A DNA stretch of 64,000 nt from Balanoglossus misakiensis (taxonomy: Eukaryota; Hemichordata), in contig CM082588.2 of the NCBI GenBank assembly GCA_040954595.2, positions 10,416,001 to 10,480,000 on the forward strand. Reading direction: 5' to 3'. The notes under the pieces were generated by a model. It was given only the letters and a program-made list of their open reading frames with translations. It was not told the origin of the DNA and ran no database searches. Below, piece by piece: positions 15,601-31,700 of this stretch. A program made the position numbers and the translations under genes. Numbering within the stretch: position 1 is the stretch's first letter; each line of letters opens with the position of its first letter.

Positions 15601-18600
15601 GTTCTGCGCCTCAAAACAGAATTCCGCAAATAAACGAGGCTGTTTGGAAGCAAACATGGAAGTTTTAGAACTATCTCTCGATCTACAGTGTATAGTGGAA
15701 AACGTTCATATGCGCATAGGCCTATCTATGTGTTCTGCGCATCACAACAGAATTTTGTAATCAATCGAGGATGTGTTTGGAAGCAATCATGGAAATTTTA
15801 GAACTATCCGTCGATCTACAGAGTCTAGTGGGAAACTTTCTTATGCGCATAGGCATATGTATGTGTTCAGCGCATCACAACAGAATTTTGTAAATGAACG
15901 AGGCTGTGTTTGGAAACAACCATGGAAATTTTAGAACTATCTCTCGATCTAAAGTTGAAAAGTTTCTTATGCGCATAGGCCTATTACGTGTTCTGCGCCT
16001 CACAACAGAATTCGGTAAATAAACGAGGCTGTTTGGAAGCAACAATGGAAATTTTAGAACTATCCGTCGATCTACGGAGTATAGTGGAAAACGTTCATAT
16101 GCGCATAGGCCTATATATGTGTTCTGCGCATCACAACAGAATTTTGTAAACAATCGAGGATGTGTTTGGAAGCAATCATGGAAATTTTAGAACTATCCGT
16201 CGATCTACAGAGTCTAGTGGGAAACTTTCTTATGCGCATAGGCATATGTATGTGTTCAGCGCATAACAACAGAATTTTGTAAATGAACGAGGCTGTGTTT
16301 GGAAACAACCATGGAAATTTTACAACTATCCGTCGATCTACGGAGTCTGGTGGAAAACTTTCTTATGCGCATAGGCCTATTACGTGCTCTGCGCCTCACA
16401 ACAGAATTCGGTAAATAAACGAGGCTGTTTGGAAGCAACCATGGAAATTTTAGAACTATCCGTCGATCTACAGAGTCTAGTGGAAAAATGTCTTATGCGC
16501 ATAGGCCTATCATGTGTTCTGCGCCTCACAACAGAAATCGGTAAATAAAAGAGGCTGTTTGGAAGCAACCATGGAAATTGTACAACTATCCGTCGATCTA
16601 CAGAGTCTAGTGGAAAACTTCTTATGCGCATAGACCTATTACGTGTTCTGCGCCTCACAACAGAATTCGGTAAATAAACGATGCTGTTTGGAAGCAACCA
16701 TGGAAATTTTACAACTATCCGTCGATCTACAGAGTCTGGTGGAAAAATTTCTTATGCGCATAGTCCTATCATGTGTTCTGCGCATCACAACAGAATTCGG
16801 TAAATAAACGAGGCTGTTTGGAAGCAACCATTGAAATTTTAGAACTATCCGTCGATCTACAGAGTCTAGTGGAAAACGTTCTTATGCGCATAGGCCTATC
16901 TATGTGTTATGCGCATCACAACAGAAATCGGTAAATAAACGAGGCTGTGTTTGGAAGCAACCATGGACATTTTAGAACTATCTCTCGATCTACAGAGTCT
17001 ATAGTGGAAAACTTTCTTATGCACATATGCCTATCTATGTGTTCTGCGCCTCACAACAGAAATCGGTAAATAAACGAGGCTGTTTAAAAGCAACCATGGA
17101 AATTTTACAGCTATCCGTCGATCTACAGAGTCTAGTGGAAACGTTCTTATGCGCATAGGCCTATATATGTGTTCTGCGCATCACAACAGAATTTTGTAAA
17201 CAAACGAGGCTGTGTTTGGAAGCAACCATGGACATTTTAGAACTATCTCTCGATCTACAGAGTCTATAGTGGAAAACTTTCTTATGCACATATGCCTATC
17301 TATGTGTTCTGCGCCTCACAACAGAATTCGGTAAATAAACGAGGCTGTTTGAAAGCAACCATGGAAATTTTACAACTATCCGTCGATCTACAGAGTCTAG
17401 TGGAAAACGTTATTATGCGCATAGGCCTATATATGTGTTCTGCGCATCACAACAGAATTGTGTAAACAAACGAGGCTGTGTTTGGAAGCAACCATGGAAA
17501 TTTTAGAACTATCTCTCGATCTACAGAGTCTAGTGGAAAACTTTCTTATGCACATATGCCTATCTATGTGTTCTGCGCATCACAACAGAAATCGGTAAAT
17601 AAACGAGGCTGTTTGGAAGCAACCATGGAAATTTTACAACTATCCGTCGATCTACAGAGTCTGGTGGAAAACTTTCTTATGCGCATAGGCCTATTACGTG
17701 CTCTGCGCCTCACAACAGAATTCGGTAAATAAACGAGGCTGTTTGGAAGCAACCATGGAAATTTTAGAACTATCCGTCGATCTACAGAGTCTAGTGGAAA
17801 AATGTCTTATGCGCATAGGCCTATCATGTGTTCTGCGCCTCACAACAGAAATCGGTAAATAAACGAGGCTGTTTGGAAGTAACCATGGAAATTGTACAAC
17901 TATCCGTCGATCTACAGAGTCTAGTGGAAAACGTTCTTATGCGCATAGGCCTATCTATGTGTTATGCGCATCACAACAGAAATCGGTAAATAAACGAGGC
18001 TGTATTTGGAAGCAACCATGAAATTTTACAACTATCCGTCGATCTACAGAGTCTAGTGGAAAAATGTCTCATGCGCATAGGCCTATCATGTGTTCTGCGC
18101 CTCACAACAGAAATCGGTAAATAAACGAGGCTGTTTGGAAGCAACCATAGAAATTTTACAGCTATCCGTCGATCTACAGAGTCTAGTGGAAACGTTCTTA
18201 TGCGCATAGGCCTATATATGTGTTTTGCGCATCACAACAGAATGTTGTAAACAAACGAGGCTGTGTTTGGTAGCAACCATGGACATTTTAGAACTATCTC
18301 TCGATCTACAGAGTCTATAGTGGAAAACTTTCTTATGCACATATGCCTATCTATGTGTTCTGCGCCTCACAACAGAATTCGGTAAATAAACGAGGCTGTT
18401 TGGAAGCAACCATGGAAATTTTACAACTATCCGTCGATCTACAGAGTCTAGTGGAAAACGTTATTATGCGCATAGGCCTATATATGTGTTCTGCGCATCA
18501 CAACAGAATTTTGTAAACAAACGAGGCTGTGTTTGGAAGCAACCATGGACATTTTAGAACTATCTCTCGATCTACAGAGTCTATAGTGGAAAACTTTCTT

Positions 18601-20380
18601 ATGCACATAGGCCTATCTATGTGTTCTGTGCCTCACAACAGAATTCGGTAAATAAACGAGGCTGTTTGGAAGCAACCATGGAAATTTTAGAACTATCCGT
18701 CGATCTACAGAGTCTAGTGGAAAACGTTCTTATGCGCATAGGCCTATATATGTGTTCTGCGCATCACAACAGAATTTTGTAAACAAACGAGGCTGTGTTT
18801 GAAAGCAACCATGGAAATTTTAGAACTATCTCTCGATGTACAGAGTCTATAGTGGAAAACTTTCTTATGCACATATGCCTATCTATGTGTTCTGCGCCTC
18901 AAAACAGAATTCCGTAAATAAACGAGGCTGTTTGGAAGCAAACATGGAAATTTTAGAACTAACTCTCGATCTACAGAGTATAGTGGAAAACGTTCATATG
19001 CGCATAGGCCTATCTATGTGTTCTGCGCATCACAACAGAATTTTGTAAACAAACCAGGCTTTGTTTGGAAGCAACCATGGACATTTTAGAACTATTCGTC
19101 GATCTACGGAGTCTAGTGGAAAACTTTCTTATGCGCATAGGCATATGTATGTGTTCTACGCATCACAACAGAATTCGGTAAATAAACGAGGCTGTTTGGA
19201 AACAACCATGGAAATTTTTGAACTATCCGTTGATCTAAAGTTGAAAAGTTTTTTATGCGCATAGGCCTATCTATGTGTTCTGCGCCTCACAACAGAAATC
19301 GGTAAATAAACGAGGCTGTTTGGAAGCAACCATGGAAATTTTACAACTATCTCTCGATCTACAGAGTCTATAGTGGAAAACTTTCTTATTCACATATGCC
19401 TATCTATGTGTTCTGCGCCTCAAAACAGAATTCCGCAAATAAACGAGGCTGTTTGGAAGCAAACATGGAAGTTTTAGAACTATCTCTCGATCTACAGTGT
19501 ATAGTGGAAAACGTTCATATGCGCATAGGCCTATCTATGTGTTCTGCGCATCACAACATAATTTTGTAATCAATCGAGGATGTGTTTGGAAGCAATCATG
19601 GAAATTTTAGAACTATCCGTCGATCTACAGAGTCTAGTGGGAAACTTTCTTATGCGCATAGGCATATGTATGTGTTCAGCGCATCACAACAGAATTTTGT
19701 AAATGAACGAGGCTGTGTTTGGAAACAACCATGGAAATTTTAGAACTATCTCTCGATCTAAAGTTGAAAAGTTTCTTATGCGCATAGGCCTATTACGTGT
19801 TCTGCGCCTCACAACAGAATTCGGTAAATAAACGAGGCTGTTTGGAAGCAACAATGGAAATTTTAGAACTATCCGTCGATCTACGGAGTATAGTGGAAAA
19901 CGTTCATATGCGCATAGGCCTATATATGTGTTCTGCGCATCACAACAGAATTTTGTAAACAATCGAGGATGTGTTTGGAAGCAATCATGGAAATTTTAGA
20001 ACTATCCGTCGATCTACAGAGTCTAGTGGGAAACTTTCTTATGCGCATAGGCATATGTATGTGTTCAGCGCATCACAACAGAATTTTGTAAATGAACGAG
20101 GCTGTGTTTGGAAACAACCATGGAAATTTTACAACTATCCGTCGATCTACGGAGTCTGGTGGAAAACTTTCTTATGCGCATAGGCCTATTACGTGCTCTG
20201 CGCCTCACAACAGAATTCGGTAAATAAACGAGGCTGTTTGGAAGCAACCATGGACATTTTAGAACTATCCGTCGATCTACAGAGTCTAGTGGAAAAATGT
20301 CTTATGCGCATAGGCCTGTCATGTGTTCTGCGCCTCACAACAGAAATCGGTAAATAAACGAGGCTGTTTGGAAGCAACCA
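12481..20380 (+). repeat. Higher-order repeat, 3.68/3.81-kb unit, two copies plus part of a third
   Basis: The private start sequence AGGATGTGTTTGGAAGC occurs at 12,481, 16,157 and 19,966, giving unit lengths of 3,676 and 3,809 bp. Internal landmarks keep the 3,809-bp offset (13,755/17,564, 14,162/17,971, 15,027/18,836, 15,252/19,061, 15,875/19,684). The 133-bp difference is one extra monomer in the second copy near 17.4 kb. Copy-specific single-base differences (for example CACCTATGCC at about 15,060 versus CACATATGCC in the next copy) suggest these are real separate copies. Confidence 0.88.
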
Positions 20381-22899
20381 TGGAAATTGTACAACTATCC
20401 GTCGATCTACAGAGTCTAGTGGAAAACGTTCTTATGCGCATAGGCCTATCTATGTGTTATGCGCATCACAACAGAAATCGGTAAATAAACGAGGCTGTAT
20501 TTTGAAGCAACCATGAAATTTAACAACTATCCGTCGATCTACAGAGTCTGGTGGAAAACTTCCTTATGCGCATAGACCTATTACGTGTTCTGCGCCTCAC
20601 AACAGAATTCCGTAAATAAACGATGCTGTTTGGAAGCAACCATGGAAATTGTACAACTATCCGTCGATCTACAGAGTCTAGTGGAAAACGTTCTTATGCG
20701 CATAGGCCTATCTATGTGTTATGCGCATCTCAACAGAAATCGGTAAATAAACGAGGCTGTGTTTGGAAGCAACCATGGACATTTTAGAACTATCTACAGA
20801 GTCTATAGTGGAAAACTTTCTTATGCACATATGCCTATCTATGTGTTCTGCGCCTCACAACAGAAATCGGTAAATAAACGAGGCTGTTTAAAAGCAACCA
20901 TGGAAATTTTACAGCTATCCGTCGATCTACAGAGTCTAGTGGAAACGTTCTTATGCGCATAGGCCTATATATGTGTTCTGCGCATCACAACAGAATTTTG
21001 TAAACAAACGAGGCTGTGTTTGGAAGCAACCATGGACATTTTAGAACTATCTCTCGATCTACAGAGTCTATAGTGGAAAACTTTCTTATGCACATATGCC
21101 TATCTATGTGTTCTGTGCCTCACAACAGAATTCGGTAAATAAACGAGGCTGTTTGGAAGCAACCATGGAAATTTTACAACTATCCGTCGATCTACAGAGT
21201 CTAGTGGAAAACGTTATTATGCGCATAGGCCTATATATGTGTTCTGCGCATCACAACAGAATTTTGTAAACAAACGAGGCTGTGTTTGGAAGCAACCATG
21301 GAAATTTTAGAACTATCTCTCGATCTACAGAGTCTAGTGGAAAACTTTATTATGCACATATGCCTATCTATGTGTTCTGCGCATCACAACAGAAATCGGT
21401 AAATAAACGAGGCTGTTTGGAAGCAACCATGGAAATTTTACAACTATCCGTCGATCTACAGAGTCTGGTGGAAAACTTTCTTATGCGCATAGGCATATGT
21501 ATGTGTTCTACGCATCACAACAGAATTCGGTAAATAAACGAGGCTGTTTGGAAACAACCATGGAAATTTTTGAACTATCCGTTGATCTAAAGTTGAAAAG
21601 TTTTTTATGCGCATAGGCCTATCTATGTGTTCTGCGCCTCACAACAGAAATCGGTAAATAAACGAGGCTGTTTGGAAGCAACCATGGAAATTTTACAACT
21701 ATCTCTCGATCTACAGAGTCTATAGTGGAAAACTTTCTTATTCACATATGCCTATCTATGTGTTCTGCGCCTCAAAACAGAATTCCGCAAATAAACGAGG
21801 CTGTTTGGAAGCAAACATGGAAGTTTTAGAACTATCTCTCGATCTACAGTGTATAGTGGAAAACGTTCATATGCGCATAGGCCTATCTATGTGTTCTGCG
21901 CATCACAACAGAATTTTGTAAACAATCGAGGATGTGTTTGGAAGCAATCATGGAAATTTTAGAACTATCCGTCGATCTACAGAGTCTAGTGAAAACTTTC
22001 TTATGCGCATAGGCATATGTATGTGTTCAGCGCATCACAACAGAATTTTGTAAATGAACGAGGCTGTGTTTGGAAACAACCATGGAAATTTTACAACTAT
22101 CCGTCGATCTACGGAGTCTGGTGGAAAACTTTCTTATGCGCATAGGCCTATTACGTGCTCTGCGCCTCACAACAGAATTCGGTAAATAAACGAGGCTGTT
22201 TGGAAGCAACCATGGAAATTTTAGAACTATCCGTCGATCTACAGAGTCTAGTGGAAAAATGTCTTATGCGCATAGGCCTATCATGTGTTCTGCGCCTCAC
22301 AACAGAAATCGGTAAATAAACGAGGCTGTTTGGAAGCAACCATGGAAATTGTACAACTATCCGTCGATCTACAGAGTCTAGTGGAAAACGTTCTTATGCG
22401 CATAGGCCTATCTATGTGTTATGCGCATCACAACAGAAATCGGTAAATAAACGAGGCTGTATTTGGAAGCAACCATGAAATTTTACAACTATCCGTCGAT
22501 CTACAGAGTCTGGTGGAAAACTTCCTTATGCGCATAGACCTATTACGTGTTCTGCGCCTCACAACAGAATTCGGTAAATAAACGATGCTGTTTGGAAGCA
22601 ACCATGGAAATTGTACAACTATCCGTCGATCTACAGAGTCTAGTGGAAAACGTTCTTATGCGCATAGGCCTATCTATGTGTTATGCGCATCACAACAGAA
22701 ATCGGTAAATAAACGAGGCTGTGTTTGGAAGCAACCATGGACATTTTAGAACTATCTCTCGATCTACAGAGTCTGTAGTGGAAAACTTTCTTATGCACAT
22801 ATGCCTATCTATGTGTTCTGCGCCTCACAACAGAATTCGGTAAATAAACGAGGCTGTTTGGAAGCAACCATGGAAATTTTACAGCTATCCGTCGATCTA

Positions 22900-25800
22900 C
22901 AGAGTCTAGTGGAAACGTTCTTATGCGCATAGGCCTATATATGTGTTCTGCGCATCACAACAGAATTTTGTAAACAAACGAGGCTGTGTTTGGAAGCAAC
23001 CATGGACATTTTAGAACTATCTCTCGATCTACAGAGTCTATAGTGGAAAACTTTATTATGCACATATGCCTATCTATGTGTTCTGCGCCTCACAACAGAA
23101 TTCGGTAAATAAACGAGGCTGTTTGGAAGCAACCATGGAAATTTTACAACTATCCGTCGATCTACAGAGTCTAGTGGAAAACGTTATTATGCGCATAGGC
23201 CTATATATGTGTTCTGCGCATCACAACAGAATTTTGTAAACAAACGAGGCTGTGTTTGGAAGCAACCATGGAAATTTTAGAACTATCTCTCGATCTACAG
23301 AGTCTAGTGGAAAACTTTATTATGCACATATGCCTATCTATGTGTTCTGCGCATCACAACAGAAATCGGTAAATAAACGAGGCTGTTTGGAAGCAACCAT
23401 GGAAATTTTACAACTATCCGTCGATCTACAGAGTCTGGTGGAAAACTTTCTTATGCGCATAGGCCTATTACGTGCTCTGCGCCTCACAACAGAATTCGGT
23501 AAATAAACGAGGCTGTTTGGAAGCAACCATGGACATTGTACAACTATCCGTCGATCTACAAAGTCTAGTGGAAACGTTCTTATGCGCATAGGCCTATCAA
23601 TGTGTTATGCGCATCACAACAGAAATCGGTAAATAAACGAGGCTGTATTTGGAAGCAACCATGAAATTTTACAACTATCCGTCGATCTACAGAGTCTAGT
23701 GGAAAAATGTCTCATGCGCATAGGCCTATCATGTGTTCTGCGCCTCACAACAGAAATCGGTAAATAAACGAGGCTGTTTGGAAGCAACCATGGAAATTTT
23801 ACAGCTATCCGTCGATCTACAGAGTCTAGTGGAAAACGTTCTTATGCGCATAGGCCTATCTATGTGTTATGCGCATCACAACAGAAATCGGTAAATAAAC
23901 GAGGCTGTGTTTGGAAGCAACCATGGACATTTTAGAACTATCTCTCGATCTACAGAGTCTGTAGTGGAAAACTTTCTTATGCACATATGCCTATCTATGT
24001 GTTCTGCGCCTCACAACAGAATTCGGTAAATAAACGAGGCTGTTTGGAAGCAACCATGGAAATTTTACAGCTATCCGTCGATCTACAGAGTCTAGTGGAA
24101 AACGTTATTATGCGCATAGGCCTATATATGTGTTCTGCGCATCACAACAGAATTTTGTAAACAAACGAGGCTGTGTTTGGAAGCAACCATGGACATTTTA
24201 GAACTATCTCTCGATCTACAGAGTCTATAGTGGAAAACTTTCTTATGCACATATGCCTATCTATGTGTTCTGCGCCTCACAACAGAATTCGGTAAATAAA
24301 CGAGGCTGTTTGGAAGCAACCATGGAAATTTTACAACTATCCGTCGATCTACAGAGTCTAGTGGAAAACGTTATTATGCGCATAGGCCTATATATGTGTT
24401 CTGCGCATCACAACAGAATTTTGTAAACAAACGAGGCTGTGTTTGGAAGCAACCATGGAAATTTTAGAACTATCTCTCGATCTACAGAGTCTAGTGGAAA
24501 ACTTTATTATGCACATATGCCTATCTATGTGTTCTGCGCATCACAACAGAAATCGGTAAATAAACGAGGCTGTTTGGAAGCAACCATGGAAATTTTACAA
24601 CTATCCGTCGATCTACAGAGTCTGGTGGAAAACTTTCTTATGCGCATAGGCCTATTACGTGCTCTGCGCCTCACAACAGAATTCGGTAAATAAACGAGGC
24701 TGTTTGGAAGCAACCATGGAAATTTTAGAACTATCCGTCGATCTACAGAGTCTAGTGGAAAAATGTCTTATGCGCATAGGCCTATCATGTGTTCTGCGCC
24801 TCACAACAGAAATCGGTAAATAAACGAGGCTGTTTGGAAGCAACCATGGAAATTGTACAACTATCCGTCGATCTAAAGAGTCTAGTGGAAAACGTTCTTA
24901 TGCGCATAGGCCTATCTATGTGTTATGCGCATCACAACAGAAATCGGTAAATAAACGAGGCTGTATTTGGAAGCAACCATGAAATTTTACAACTATCCGT
25001 CGATCTACAGAGTCTGGTGGAAAACTTCCTTATGCGCATAGACCTATTACGTGTTCTGCGCCTCACAACAGAATTCGGTAAATAAACGAGGCTGTTTGGA
25101 AGCAACCATGGACATTGTAGAACTATCCGTCGATCTACAAAGTCTAGTGGAAACGTTCTTATGCGCATAGGCCTATCAATGTGTTATGCGCATCACAACA
25201 GAAATCGGTAAATAAACGAGGCTGTATTTGGAAGCAACCATGAAATTTTACAACTATCCGTCGATCTACAGAGTCTAGTGGAAAAATGTCTCATGCGCAT
25301 AGGCCTATCATGTGTTCTGCGCCTCACAACAGAAATCGGTAAATAAACGAGGCTGTTTGGAAGCAACCATGGAAATTTTACAGCTATCCGTCGATCTACA
25401 GAGTCTAGTGGAAAAATGTCTCATGCGCATAGGCCTATCATGTGTTCTGCGCCTCACAACAGAAATCGGTAAATAAACGAGGCTGTTTGGAAGCAACCAT
25501 GGAAATTTTACAGCTATCCGTCGATCTACAGAGTCTAGTGGAAACGTTCTTATGCGCATAGGCCTATATATGTGTTCTGCGCATCACAACAGAATTTTGT
25601 AAACAAACGAGGCTGTGTTTGGTAGCAACCATGGACATTTTAGAACTATCTCTCGATCTACAGAGTCTATAGTGGAAAACTTTCTTATGCACATATGCCT
25701 ATCTATGTGTTCTGCGCCTCACAACAGAATTCGGTAAATAAACGAGGCTGTTTGGAAGCAACCATGGAAATTTTACAACTATCCGTCGATCTACAGAGTC

Positions 25801-28720
25801 TAGTGGAAAACGTTATTATGCGCATAGGCCTATATATGTGTTCTGCGCATCACAACAGAATTTTGTAAACAAACGAGGCTGTGTTTGGAAGCAACCATGG
25901 AAATTTTAGAACTATCTCTCGATCTACAGAGTCTAGTGGAAAACTTAATTATGCACATATGCCTATCTATGTGTTCTGCGCATCACAACAGAAATCGGTA
26001 AATAAACGAGGCTGTTTGGAAGCAACCATGGAAATTTTACAACTATCCGTCGATCTACAGAGTCTGGTGGAAAACTTTCTTATGCGCATAGGCCTATTAC
26101 GTGCTCTGCGCCTCACAACAGAATTCGGTAAATAAACGAGGCTGTTTGGAAGCAACCATGGACATTGTACAACTATCCGTCGATCTACAAAGTCTAGTGG
26201 AAACGTTCTTATGCGCATAGGCCTATCAATGTGTTATGCGCATCACAACAGAAATCGGTAAATAAACGAGGCTGTATTTGGAAGCAACCATGAAATTTTA
26301 CAACTATCCGTCGATCTACAGAGTCTAGTGGAAAAATGTCTCATGCGCATAGGCCTATCATGTGTTCTGCGCCTCACAACAGAAATCGGTAAATAAACGA
26401 GGCTGTTTGGAAGCAACCATGGAAATTTTACAGCTATCCGTCGATCTACAGAGTCTAGTGGAAAACGTTCTTATGCGCATAGGCCTATCTATGTGTTATG
26501 CGCATCACAACAGAAATCGGTAAATAAACGAGGCTGTGTTTGGAAGCAACCATGGACATTTTAGAACTATCTCTCGATCTACAGAGTCTGTAGTGGAAAA
26601 CTTTCTTATGCACATATGCCTATCTATGTGTTCTGCGCCTCACAACAGAATTCGGTAAATAAACGAGGCTGTTTGGAAGCAACCATGGAAATTTTACAGC
26701 GATCCGTCGATCTACAGAGTCTAGTGGAAAACGTTATTATGCGCATAGGCCTATATATGTGTTCTGCGCATCACAACAGAATTTTGTAAACAAACGAGGC
26801 TGTGTTTGGAAGCAACCATGGACATTTTAGAACTATCTCTCGATCTACAGAGTCTATAGTGGAAAACTTTCTTATGCACATATGCCTATCTATGTGTTCT
26901 GCGCCTCACAACAGAATTCGGTAAATAAACGAGGCTGTTTGGAAGCAACCATGGAAATTTTACAACTATCCGTCGATCTACAGAGTCTAGTGGAAAACGT
27001 TATTATGCGCATAGGCCTATATATGTGTTCTGCGCATCACAACAGAATTTTGTAAACAAACGAGGCTGTGTTTGGAAGCAACCATGGAAATTTTAGAACT
27101 ATCTCTCGATCTACAGAGTCTAGTGGAAAACTTTATTATGCACATATGCCTATCTATGTGTTCTGCGCATCACAACAGAAATCGGTAAATAAACGAGGCT
27201 GTTTGGAAGCAACCATGGAAATTTTACAACTATCCGTCGATCTACAGAGTCTGGTGGAAAACTTTCTTATGCGCATAGGCCTATTACGTGCTCTGCGCCT
27301 CACAACAGAATTCGGTAAATAAACGAGGCTGTTTGGAAGCAACCATGGAAATTTTAGAACTATCCGTCGATCTACAGAGTCTAGTGGAAAAATGTCTTAT
27401 GCGCATAGGCCTATCATGTGTTCTGCGCCTCACAACAGAAATCGGTAAATAAACGAGGCTGTTTGGAAGCAACCATGGAAATTTTACAACTATCCGTCGA
27501 TCTACAGAGTCTAGTGGAAAACGTTATTATGCGCATAGGCCTATATATGTGTTCTGCGCATCACAACAGAATTTTGTAAACAAACGAGGCTGTGTTTGGA
27601 AGCAACCATGGAAATTTTAGAACTATCTCTCGATCTACAGAGTCTAGTGGAAAACTTTATTATGCACATATGCCTATCTATGTGTTCTGCGCATCACAAC
27701 AGAAATCGGTAAATAAACGAGGCTGTTTGGAAGCAACCATGGAAATTTTACAACTATCCGTCGATCTACAGAGTCTGGTGGAAAACTTTCTTATGCGCAT
27801 AGGCCTATTACGTGCTCTGCGCCTCACAACAGAATTCGGTAAATAAACGAGGCTGTTTGGAAGCAACCATGGAAATTTTAGAACTATCCGTCGATCTACA
27901 GAGTCTAGTGGAAAAATGTCTTATGCGCATAGGCCTATCATGTGTTCTGCGCCTCACAACAGAAATCGGTAAATAAACGAGGCTGTTTGGAAGCAACCAT
28001 GGAAATTGTACAACTATCCGTCGATCTAAAGAGTCTAGTGGAAAACGTTCTTATGCGCATAGGCCTATCTATGTGTTATGCGCATCACAACAGAAATCGG
28101 TAAATAAACGAGGCTGTATTTGGAAGCAACCATGAAATTTTACAACTATCCGTCGATCTACAGAGTCTGGTGGAAAACTTCCTTATGCGCATAGACCTAT
28201 TACGTGTTCTGCGCCTCACAACAGAATTCGGTAAATAAACGAGGCTGTTTGGAAGCAACCATGGACATTGTAGAACTATCCGTCGATCTACAAAGTCTAG
28301 TGGAAACGTTCTTATGCGCATAGGCCTATCAATGTGTTATGCGCATCACAACAGAAATCGGTAAATAAACGAGGCTGTATTTGGAAGCAACCATGAAATT
28401 TTACAACTATCCGTCGATCTACAGAGTCTAGTGGAAAAATGTCTCATGCGCATAGGCCTATCATGTGTTCTGCGCCTCACAACAGAAATCGGTAAATAAA
28501 CGAGGCTGTTTGGAAGCAACCATGGAAATTTTACAGCTATCCGTCGATCTACAGAGTCTAGTGGAAAAATGTCTCATGCGCATAGGCCTATCATGTGTTC
28601 TGCGCCTCACAACAGAAATCGGTAAATAAACGAGGCTGTTTGGAAGCAACCATGGAAATTTTACAGCTATCCGTCGATCTACAGAGTCTAGTGGAAACGT
28701 TCTTATGCGCATAGGCCTAT
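22900..28720 (+). repeat. Higher-order repeat, 2,629-bp unit with internal 524-bp duplication
   Basis: Landmarks at 23,252, 23,338, 24,439, 24,525 and 24,655 recur 2,629 bp later (25,881, 25,967, 27,068, 27,154, 27,284). Beyond that the offset becomes 3,153 bp (24,932/28,085 and 25,308/28,461), because four monomers (27,068-27,591) are duplicated at 27,592-28,115 in the second copy only. Confidence 0.87.
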
Positions 28721-31700
28721 ATATGTGTTCTGCGCATCACAACAGAATTTTGTAAACAAACGAGGCTGAGTTTGGTAGCAACCATGGACATTTTAGAACT
28801 ATCTCTCGATCTACAGAGTCTATAGTGGAAAACTTTCTTATGCACATATGCCTATCTATGTGTTCTGCGCCTCACAACAGAATTCGGTAAATAAACGAGG
28901 CTGTTTGGAAGCAACCATGGAAATTTTACAACTATCCGTCGATCTACAGAGTCTAGTGGAAAACGTTATTATGCGCATAGGCCTATATATGTGTTCTGCG
29001 CATCACAACAGAATTTTGTAAACAAACGAGGCTGTGTTTGGAAGCAACCATGGACATTTTAGAACTATCTCTCGATCTACAGAGTCTATAGTGGAAAACT
29101 TTCTTATGCACATACGCCTATCAATGTGTTCTGTGCCTCACAACAGAATTCGGTAAATAAACGAGGCTGTTTGGAAGCAACCATGGAAATTTTAGAACTA
29201 TCCGTCGATCTACAGAGTCTAGTGGAAAACGTTCTTATGCGCATAGGCCTATATATGTGTTCTGCGCATCACAACAGAATTTTGTAAACAAACGAGGCTG
29301 TGTTTGGAAGCAACCATGGAAATTTTAGAACTATCTCTCGATGTACAGAGTCTATAGTGGAAAACTTTCTTATGCACATATGCCTATCTATGTGTTCTGC
29401 GCCTCAAAACAGAATTCCGTCAATAAACGAGGCTGTTTGGAAGCAACCATGGACATTTTAGAACTATTCGTCGATCTACGGAGTCTAGTGGAAAACTTTC
29501 TTATGCGCATAGGCATATGTATGTGTTCTACGCATCACAACAGAATTCGGTAAATAAACGAGGCTGTTTGGAAACAACCATGGAAATTTTTGAACTATCC
29601 GTTGATCTAAAGTTGAAAAGTTTTTTATGCGCATAGGCCTATCTATGTGTTCTGCGCCTCACAACAGAAATCGGTAAATAAACGAGGCTGTTTGGAAGCA
29701 ACCATGGAAATTTTACAACTATCTCTCGATCTACAGAGTCTATAGTGGAAAACTTTCTTATTCACATATGCCTATCTATGTGTTCTGCGCCTCAAAACAG
29801 AATTCCGCAAATAAACGAGGCTGTTTGGAAGCAAACATGGAAGTTTTAGAACTATCTCTGGATCTACAGTGTATAGTGGAAAACGTTCATATGCGCACAG
29901 GCCTATCTATGTGTTCTGCGCATCACAACAGAATTTTGTAAACAATCGAGGATGTGTTTGGAAGAAATCATGGAAATTTTAGAACTATCCGTCGATCTAC
30001 AGAGTCTAGTGGGAAACTTTCTTATGCGCATAGGCATATGTATGTGTTCAGCGCATCACAACAGAATTTTGTAAATGAACGAGGCTGTGTTTGGAAACAA
30101 CCATGGAACTTTTACAACTATCCGTCGATCTACGGAGTCTGGTGGAAAACTTTCTTATGCGCATAGGCCTATTGCGTGCTCTGCGCCTCACAACAGAATT
30201 CGGTAAATAAACGAGGCTGTTTGGAAGCAACCATGGAAATTTTAGAACTATCCGTCGATCTACAGAGTCTAGTGGAAAAATGTCTTATGCGCATAGGCCT
30301 ATCATGTGTTCTGCGCCTCACAACAGAAATCGGTAAATAAACGAGGCTGTTTGGAAGCAACCATGGAAATTGTACAACTATCCGTCGATCTACATAGTCT
30401 AGTGGAAAACGTTCTTATGCGCATAGGCCTATCTATGTGTTATGCGCATCACAACAGAAATCGGTAAATAAACGAGGCTGTATTTGGAAGCAACCATGAA
30501 ATTTTACAACTATCCGTCGATCTACAGAGTCTGGTGGAAAACTTCCTTATGCGCATAGACCTATTACGTGTTCTGCGCCTCACAACAGAATTCGGTAAAT
30601 AAACGATGCTGTTTGGAAGCAACCATGGAAATTGTACAACTATCCGTCGATCTACAGAGTCTAGTGGAAAACGTTCTTATGCGCATAGGCCTATCTATGT
30701 GTTATGCGCATCACAACAGAAATCGGTAAATAAACGAGGCTGTGTTTGGAAGCAACCATGGACATTTTAGAACTATCTCTCGATCTACAGAGTCTATAGT
30801 GGAAAACTTTCTTATGCACATATGCCTATCTATGTGTTCTGCGCCTCACAACAGAAATCGGTAAATAAACGAGGCTGTTTAAAAGCAACCATGGAAATTT
30901 TACAGCTATCCGTCGATCTACAGAGTCTAGTGGAAACGTTCTTATGCGCATAGGCCTATATATGTGTTCTGCGCATCATAACAGAATTTTGTAAACAAAC
31001 GAGGCTGTGTTTGGGAGCAACCATGGACATTTTAGAACTATCTCTCGATCTACAGAGTCTATAGTGGAAAACTTTCTTATGCACATATGCCTATCTATGT
31101 GTTCTGCGCCTCACAACAGAAATCGGTAAATAAACGAGGCTGTTTAAAAGCAACCATGGAAATTTTACAGCTATCCGTCGATCTACAGAGTCTAGTGGAA
31201 ACGTTCTGATGCGCATAGGCCTATATATGTGTTCTGCGCATCACAACAGAATTTTGTAAACAAACGAGGCTGTGTTTGGAAGCAACCATGGACATTTTAG
31301 AACTATCTCTCGATCTATAGAGTCTATAGTGGAAAACTTTCTTATGCACATATGCCTATCTATGTGTTCTGCGCCTCACAACAGAATTCGGTAAATAAAC
31401 GAGGCTGTTTGGAAGCAACCATGGAAATTTTACAACTATCCGTCGATCTACAGAGTCTAGTGGAAAACGTTATTATGCGCATAGGCCTATATATGTGTTC
31501 TGCGCATCACAACAGAATTTTGTAAACAAACGAGGCTGTGTTTGGAAGCAACCATGGAAATTTTAGAACTATCTCTCGATCTACAGAGTCTAGTGGAAAA
31601 CTTTATTATGCACATATGCCTATCTATGTGTTCTGCGCATCACAACAGAAATCGGTAAATAAACGAGGCTGTTTGGAAGCAACCATGGAAATTGTACAAC